Shown: in pieces, positions 56,766 to 64,000 of the stretch
How the letters are laid out: each line of letters begins with the position of its first letter
Position numbering within the stretch: position 1 is the stretch's first letter
From: Luidia sarsii
Taxonomy: Eukaryota; Echinodermata; Asteroidea; Paxillosida; Luidiidae
Direction of reading: 5' to 3'
NCBI GenBank assembly: GCA_949987565.1
Contig: OX465114.1
Span: 8,422,457 to 8,486,456 of the forward strand
DNA: 64,000 bases
Position numbers and translations under genes: made by a program
The notes under the pieces: model-generated
What the model was told of the DNA's origin: nothing
The model's database searches: none
What the model saw: only the letters and a program-made list of their open reading frames with translations

Positions 56766-57940
56766 ATTATTAATCATTTTCACATTATACATTTAAAATC
56801 CCTAATTCAATGTAATAATAATAATAACACAAGAATCAATCAAATTTAACCAGAACGGTACATGTATAATGGTTAAAAAACGACACGCAGTAGATTGACA
56901 AAATCATCAACAAAGACAAAAACAAAACTTTAGAACAATAACAATCCACCAGCAAACTTAACAATTGAAATTAACAATTCTTAACAATTAAAATACCCAG
57001 TACAGGTGATACATTTACAGGATTATAGTCTTGCAAATAGTTGACTTGTCTAGCGTGTTTTCATATACAGCTACTTCCGATGAATGGTTCTCAAGGGCTC
57101 ATTTCCAGAAAAAAAAATTATCGGCAGAAAAAAAATCGTCTGTACATTTCGCCCCCCTAAAAATCCTGAGTGCCAATCATAAAAAAAATGGCATACTACC
57201 TTGCCACGAATGCCACCGTCTGTGTGTTCAACGCTAAACAGATTTACCGTGCATGGCTGATACTTAGCCACGGGTTTAATTAACGAGCAGCCAGCCCTGC
57301 GCACCCTGCATCCAATCATGTCGAACCTCAGTGGTGAATTAGAACTCCAATTATTATCATCATTATTATTTTTTTTTTTTATACTGTTGGGGACAGTACG
57401 ATGCTCATTAACCCAGATAGCGAGCATGCAGGAACGCGCGGTAGACCCAGAGACGCTGCAGCGATCTTCAAGAGTGCGTGCACACGGGTTGTCTTCAATT
57501 TCTTGACCCGCTGAATGCGAACATAGCTAGCCCCCCATGCACTCATACCATCGGGAATATAAAGAACAGACATGTATTTTCATTGTGCCTCTACTCCGTG
57601 GGGTCTTCCTTCCTGTGAAATAAAACGGGGGAGCTGAGCTCAGACGAGATAAGATATTATTGGTTGGGGGAAAACCACTGAAAACCTCTGGGAAGCCAGG
57701 CCCGAGGATGTATCATTTCAATGGATTTTCTGGTATACACTGTGGAGTGCATATCCTTTTTTTTTTGCTTGTCGAGGGTTTTTGTCTGCCAGTCGCTCTG
57801 GGACATGCATACATTCTATGTGCGTGCAGTGTAGAATGACCCGAAACATCCATGCTCAAGTTGTACCAGGCTCCAGTCTATAACACTATCTATACCGCCA
57901 GATTGTGTGGCGTATTTAGATTTGAGAAAGAGTACAGTAT
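56766..57940. other. Nothing recognised
   Basis: AT-rich low-copy sequence with a few A tracts. Confidence 0.4.
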
Positions 57941-58345
57941 TTAGGAAGGCCTGGCGTTTCAATCTATTGCGGGACCTTTCTCAAAGACCATTCTGCAAGG
58001 CATTTAGCGACTCCTCTGGTCGAGCAGATTTTCTCAATGATGTACATTTCTCACCTCACTTCTCTCTTTGATCTTTCCCCCCTCTTCTCACTATGATCCC
58101 TAGTCCCTACCCTACTCCCTGTCCTTTCCCTTGATCTCACCCTACTAGCTTTCCTCTTTGCCCTCTGTTTCTCATCCGTGTCCTATTCACTCTCTACCCC
58201 CTTCCTTCTTGTAGCTGTATTGTCCATGTCACTCTGCCTTGAAAGAGGTCCTGCTAGGATCGAAACTTCAGGCCTACTAAATTTTGAGAATTGCATTTTG
58301 GTAAATTTAGTCAGTAAGCAGTTTGCAACATTTTTGTATAGGCCA
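57941..58345. mobile_element. Two GAAACGTC-family arms about 250 bp apart
   Basis: A minus-orientation arm at 57945-57988 (ggcctggcgtttcaatctat, gggacctttctcaaag) and a plus-orientation arm with tail at 58232-58345 (gaggtcctgctaggatcgaa ... cagtaagcagtttgcaacat). Possibly one foldback element opened by an insertion of about 240 bp. Confidence 0.65.
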
Positions 58346-60114
58346 ATTACTCTCAGCGAAAACATTACTATGTATATCTACGAAAAAACAACAACATGTC
58401 TTCCCGTGCGTTTCGTTGTGGACCAAAATGGGTAGGCCTAGTAATTGAAACCGATTGATTGTTTTTCTTTCTTCGTAGTGGATGTGAAATCATAGATCAT
58501 TATTGCTTCAAGATACTACCCGGGTTTTCCCCTCTCAATTCTTGGTGCATATTGCCATGAGATGGATTGGGTGGGAGTAGGCGAGAAACGTGTGTGCCGA
58601 GAAAAATGTGCTTTTTTTAATTTCGAGTCGGGCCATGTAGACGGAGATAGTGACACGGAGATACCAGCGCCTATATGCCCTGACAACACCTGGCTACGTT
58701 TGCTCAGTATTACAGGTCTGGGCGTCTCATTTTCTAAATGTCAGTCAGCTCGGGAATACAAAAAAAAAGAGGCTACATTTACATGCAATCGTCTGCGTGG
58801 CTCTCTCCGGCCGTGTGCGTTGGCGAATATCGCCCGCTCTTTATTTACGTTGGACGGGGCCGACCCGTATACAGTAACAGTATACATAATACATGGCGGT
58901 TGTGACCATAGAAGTGAATGAAGCTTGATAATGTTTAGGCCCGGACAAGAAAGGGGTAATTGAAAGAAACCACACTAATTATTCCAATTATTCAGACAGC
59001 GAGTCATCAGGCACCAAACCTTACTGAAACCTTTGGCCGAATCAAGATGAAAAGGTACAAATCTTGGTCCATTTTTTTTTTCCGGACGGGAATCGATTCT
59101 CTACCACTGGCGCAAAACAGAAGTGGGAGGATCTGCAAGAACAATTAAGCCTATTAATGGCCATGTCAATACAGCTTTTCACAAACTGTGGCTGATAATC
59201 TAAATCAGCTCTTCCTTTGTTGTGTGTGGGAGCGGAAGTTGTAAAGGCTTACCGTATGCATATCAATAGGAATTATCAAATTCTTTTTTCAACATGCCTT
59301 CAACGGACTCATTAATCAGTGGGGGAGTCTCTGCCTTTGAGGGGGGTCTTGCTAATTGGTTCTGAACGTCAAGCCCTTCCTGAATTTCATGGATACGTAA
59401 TTTTCTTTTTACCACTCCGGAATGGAACTATAAGCTCTTGTCCTACATCACCACTTTTCCAGCATCTAGCCTCTAGACTAGATGCATTGATCGAGATAAC
59501 AACTCGGTATAGGCTAGGCCTAGTTGTCACTCTTGTCTGACACCGAAAACGGGTCACACAACCAAAGCATATTGCCCCATGCTCCACAAAATAATGCGTG
59601 TCAGTGTAGCCTCCTTGTTCAGTATTTCTTCAACGATGCGCGAAGCTCTTCTCATACTTTGTGTGTGGGTTTTTTTCTTTTCTGAATGACTGCGTGGATA
59701 TACAGATCGGAGCAGCGATAACCCAGGCAAGGGCTCGTCGTGTGGATACGGTCGCGATTGTTTCCTCAGAAAATAACTCTCGCATTTCGTTGGCAGCGAA
59801 GGGCGTGCAGCGGTAGTGTCCAGAATACGGATCAATCTATCTATAGCTATCCAATCCCTGCCTGTGAAGATGCTTGTCTGAATATACGGGGGCGCGGGAC
59901 GGTCTGTTTTCTTTTTGTTTTGTTGGCGCTGTTTATTTTAACAGGCAACTCTCCAGGCCCAATGTCGGGAGAGAAAAGAAAATCGATCGCGTATATACCG
60001 TCTATATCCTGATTGGGTTCCTGATTCGGCAACGCGAATCTATTCCTGCCCCACCCACGCCCCAGCCTCCCACTGTACCCCAACCAACAGCCCACTCATC
60101 GATGAATATTGATA
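58346..60114. other. Nothing recognised
   Basis: Low-copy. A heavily decayed foldback arm at 59329-59375 (ctctgcctttgagggggg). No gene is supported. Confidence 0.4.
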
Positions 60115-60208
60115 CGAAAATCAAGAAAGAGACTGAGACAGTGACAGAGACACAGACACAGAAAAAGACAGAGACAGAGACAGAGGAAGATAGAGGGAGA
60201 GAGAGGGG

Positions 60209-60256
<48 letters not shown>

Positions 60257-60312
60257 ACAAAGACACAGACACAGAAAGAGACAGGGACAGAGGAAGATAG
60301 AGGGAGAGAGAG

Positions 60313-60368
<56 letters not shown>

Positions 60369-60807
60369 CAGAGACACAGACACAGAAAGAGACAGGGACA
60401 GAGACAGAGGAAGATAGAGGGAGAGAGAGAGGGAGGGGGGAGAGAGAGAGACAGAGACAGGGACAGAGACACAGACAAAGAAAGAGACAGGGACAGGGAC
60501 AGAGAAAGATAGAGGGTGAGAGAGGGGAGAGAGACAGACAGAGACAGGGACAGAGACACAGACACAGAAAGACACAGGGACAGAGGCAAGGAATATCAGA
60601 GGGAGAGGGAGAGAGGAGAGAGAGACAGACAGACAGACAGAGACAGAGAGAGAGGAAGATAGAGGGAGAGAGAGGGGGGAGAAAGAGAGACAGACAGACA
60701 CAGAGAGACAGACAGACAGAGAGACAGAGAGGGAGAGACAGAGAGGGAAAGAGAGAGAGAGAGGGAGAGAGGGAGAGAGAGGGAGAGAGAAAGAGAGAGA
60801 GAGAAAT

Positions 60808-60854
<47 letters not shown>

Positions 60855-60898
60855 AAGAGAGAGAGAGAGGGAGAAAGAAAGAAAGAGAGAGAGGGGGA
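60115..60898. repeat. GAGA/ACAGAGAC purine tract
   Basis: (ga)n and (gacaga)n units about 780 bp long, with a longer period set by gaggaagatagagggagag. The 212-, 201- and 262-codon frames on both strands are artefacts. Confidence 0.95.
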
Positions 60899-62104
60899 AT
60901 CAAGCTCAATCTCGACTTCTCCTCATTTATAAAGGGCGAACATCACTGACTGCAAAACGCCCAGATCGAGAAGTTGTCGATCTCCCGCAACGGGAGGAAG
61001 CAGCACGTCTCCCTATGTCATCGATATTTTTTCTCCCTTTTTTTGCCTATAGGCTTCTTTTTCTTCTTCTTCTTGCTAGCGGGCATGCGAACAGCGTTCT
61101 GCGGGGTATATACGTTGGTTTTGCATTTGTGCATGGCTGAAATATCAGCCATCTGTACAACCGAGAACGTCCCGTAGCCTAGTCAACCCCCCCCCCCTTC
61201 CTACACACCACGCCGAAATGAGGAAGATGTCTAGCCCCTAATTCATCACTCGTCCAGCTCGACCCGCCCCTCAAAAAACAACCAAGATGCCACGGGACCA
61301 TTCTCAGTCTCGGTCGCCTTGTTCTCATCACCAGTCCGTCTGCATGATTAACTGAACCAGAGCGCCTCCACTATAATGAGCTTTGTGGTGGTTGGTGAAT
61401 AAAATATCTTCCGCCCTCCGTCCATGCCCACCAGCCCTCCAGGGAATTGGAGTCGAGAGATTTACGTCTGCTCAAATTTCCCCTTCGCGTACAGAGCTAA
61501 AATATAGTGCTCCTTATTATACGCGCATTCATAATTTAACGCGGGATTCGGAGTACACGGTTTTTTTTGCTCGTCTCGTCTAGATAGCACTCCGTAAATC
61601 TTGGTTAGGCCCACGTCTTCGAAAGTGGGGAGCAAGAACGAAAAGAGACCGGGAAATTGCGAAACAATTTATGATTACTCTTCAGTAGCTCTATTTCAAC
61701 GTTGTGCACCGAATCTTGTTTACCACCAAACGCTTCTGATTTTGAGTGTTTTGCAGTCGCCGTAATTTTGTCTGAAAAGCATTTTAGCAGTGATTGTTCT
61801 TCTTCACGTGGTGTATATTGTATCGTCAGCTCTCCGTTCTTGAATCGGTAATTTATGAGCTATCTTGTAAAAGTGTGAGGGCAGTTCCGTGGTTATTGAC
61901 ATCACACGGCAGAATTTAATATAATTATATGCCCCGGGTATTTTTGCCCTCTTTCATTGAAATACGTAAAAGATGATGTAGTTAAGCATCTTCATTGTCT
62001 GTTGTCACGTATCTGATTTGTAATGTCGGCATCTAGCCTTCCCACGCATGCAAAGGCATTGCACGGCACTGGTCGTGCCGTCTTTTGTCTGCTAGTAACG
62101 TGTT
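60899..62104. other. Nothing recognised
   Basis: Low-copy sequence. Short frames lack support. Confidence 0.4.
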
Positions 62105-62870
62105 ATGTATTGGGCTATGGGACTCAATGGGCGTCCATCCGCAACCGACGCGAATTACAGCATACCTTTCAACGACTATAATGATCTTCAACGAGAACTA
62201 CAACTAACCCTCGACTTTACCGCACCATGTACATGTACTCGATATAGCCTGTAGGCCTATGAATATTAATAAATACTGATGAATTTTGGTCTGCTCGTAC
62301 CGTGTTATGTGTTGGGGTATAGGACTTTATGGGCGTCGATCCGGAGCCGACGCGAACGACGCAGTTCAGTATACCTTTCAACGATATGATTACCAACGAG
62401 AACAACCACTAACCCTCGACTTTACCACATAATTTACATGTAGTCGATATAGCCTGTATGAATATTAATCAATACTGATGAATTTTGTCGGCTCGTATAT
62501 TGGGGTATAGGACTTTATGGGCGTCGATCCGGAGCCGACGCGAACGATGCAGTTCAGTATACCTTTCAACGATATGATTACCAACGAAAACAACCACTAA
62601 CCATCGACTTTACCACACCATGTACATGAATATGTACTCGATATAGCCTGTACGAATATTAATAAAAACTTACGAATTTTGTCGGTTCGTATATTGGGGT
62701 ATAGGACTTTATGGGCGTCGATCCATTTCAATATACCTTTCAACGACTATGATCATCAAAGAGAACAAGCACTAACCCTCGTCTTTACCACACAATGCAC
62801 ACGTACATTACTCTATAGCCTCTATAAACACTATAATGGATATTGATAAATACTGGTGATTTTTTAAAAA
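62105..62870. repeat. 190-200-bp tandem repeat, 4 copies
   Basis: atgggcgtc recurs at 62127, 62329, 62517 and 62711 with ccgacgcgaa, atacctttcaacga and ctcgatatagcctgta in each. Copies have diverged by indels. Confidence 0.88.
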
Positions 62871-62884
62871 TGACACAGAAAATC

Positions 62885-63000
62885 TGCATTGCTCATAGGG
62901 TAAGAGCGCTGGTATGCAAAACCAGAGGTCCAGTTGAATTTTTTCAAAATTGTTCAGAAGTTCCCGGTCAGTTTGTCCATAATTTTGTTTCGTTCAAATA
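62885..63000 (+). mobile_element. SINE B, 5' part
   Basis: gctcatagggtaagagcgct, ggtatgcaaaaccagaggtc, then the body tcaaaattgttcagaagttc and ccggtcagtttgtcc. Confidence 0.7.
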
Positions 63001-63059
63001 TTAATGGAAATCGTAATTCGCGCCTATATCGTGTCAATTCCCATAATGAAGTTTTTCCC

Positions 63060-63485
63060 TATATACAGGCCATACGAAATGAAGGCTTAGGCTCTGGCTT
63101 AGGCTCTGGCTTAGGCTCTGGCTTAGGCTCTGGCTTAGGCTCTGGCTTAGGCTCTGGCTTAGGCTCTGGCTTAGGCTCGGATTTAGTCTCAGGCTTAAGT
63201 TCGGGCTTAGGTTCTGGCTTAGTCTCAGGCTTAGGCTCGGGCTTAGGCTTCGGTCATTTTTCTCTTACCCATATAATGTCACAGGCATCCAGAAACAAGC
63301 GTTTGGCCCCAGTTTTTCGCGGTGAAAACTCTGTACTCTGTGTAAAACTCTGTAAAAACTCTGTGAAAAAACCTGTAAAAACCTTCAATTTCCGAGACAA
63401 ACCACAACCGGGGACTCTCCTCAGGTTTTGTCAGACGGAGACGAAGCCCGAGAGCGAGCCTGAGCCGTGGAGTCGTAAACGGGGT
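63060..63485. mobile_element. TIR element with expanded GGCTTAGGCTCT array
   Basis: Begins ggccatacgaaatgaaggct, expands ggcttaggctct about nine times, then gtttggccccagtttttcgc and caggttttgtcagacggaga, ending in gcgagcctgagccgtgg. It also holds a short ctctgtaaaaactctgtga repeat. Same family as 28310 and 47035. Confidence 0.78.
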
Positions 63486-64000
63486 CACAGATGTATATAG
63501 GCCAAGGCACTCTACACACAGCCATGCCAGAGGAGCCGAGCGATCTCTATCGAGACCGGAGAACTCCCACAGAGTCGAGGATCCTTCGAGCTCCGCGCAT
63601 TAAACCCCTCGTACACAAATAATCTGATTGGCCATTTAGTGCTCCGCTGAACAGCTCGCCCTATTAAACTACTCGTCGTCCCGAAGTCCCACGCACAAGC
63701 ACGCACTGCTTTTTTGGGGGGGTATAATCTCCGCCACTCTTTAACATTGCCAGGACAGAGTTTTTGACTCGGCTGATATCTCCCCTTACCACTTGGATAG
63801 AGATCTTCTCCCCCTGAGGAGGAATTGCACATTAGGCCCCTTTATCGGGGTCCTTCTTTATTTCTGTGCCATCTCAGTAGTCACACTTTTGAATGTTAAA
63901 GGGATCTTTCCGCCAAAAGAAAAATGACTTTGACGGAGGTTCCGCTATAAGATCGATTCGCCAGACCCTCTCATTTATGGGGTGGGATTTTGCAATTTGG
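63486..64000. other. Window end, nothing recognised
   Basis: A diverged foldback arm may lie at 63928-63975 (ctttgacggaggttccgct). No gene is supported. Confidence 0.4.

Noticed and set aside
60002..60909. Long S/L-rich or E/R-rich ORFs on both strands
   Set aside because: GA repeat artefacts.

Overview
This is animal (metazoan) genomic DNA: one large, intron-rich gene on the + strand, a gene-poor stretch downstream, and a very dense load of small transposons, SINEs and minisatellites. Exons are much richer in G and C than the introns. The tRNA-derived SINEs, TIR elements with TTAA, TWA or 6-bp target duplications, and CCCTAA-type repeats fit a marine invertebrate, probably a deuterostome such as an echinoderm. 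The species cannot be fixed from the sequence alone. A 200-N assembly gap lies at 38587-38786.

Positions 155-44626 carry the 3' part of an adenylate kinase 9 (AK9) gene. I could chain 25 coding exons by splice consensus and reading phase. Together they give about 1,519 codons and end at a TGA at 44624-44626; the N-terminal part lies upstream of the window. The protein is a chain of adenylate-kinase-like units. It runs: the end of one kinase unit (exons 1-2); a cysteine-proline module and a second P-loop GPPLSGKT (exons 2-3); acidic linkers (exons 4-8); a DNFP core (exon 9); further linkers (exons 10-13); the end of that unit (exon 14); a second CP module and a P-loop GPRGAGKS (exons 16-17); more acidic linker and an LEGFPRT core (exons 18-20); a very acidic exon 21; and a C-terminal part with more CP modules and no intact P-loop (exons 22-25). 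All junctions keep phase except exon 22 to exon 23. That single break spans the assembly gap, so one exon is probably missing there.

The introns are mostly repeats. A foldback element family has arms holding a hairpin followed by GAAACGTC, arranged like a small hammerhead ribozyme of Penelope-like retroelements, and three copies have clear 13-16 bp target-site duplications. There are two tRNA-derived SINE families, two PIF/Harbinger-like elements (one 2.5 kb, splitting a satellite array with a clean TTA duplication), TTAA-site MITEs nested at the same spot, a hAT-like 300-bp element with a 6-bp duplication, and many minisatellites. Several splice details are unusual: a GC-AG intron, two NAGNAG acceptors, and a tandem array that copies the 3' splice-site region of exon 17.

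Downstream of AK9 (44.6-64 kb) lie the 3' untranslated region with candidate poly(A) signals and then mostly repeats. A plausible first coding exon of a second + strand gene sits at 54152-54251, possibly with an upstream GC-rich 5' untranslated exon near 50.1-50.7 kb. I do not recognise its product.
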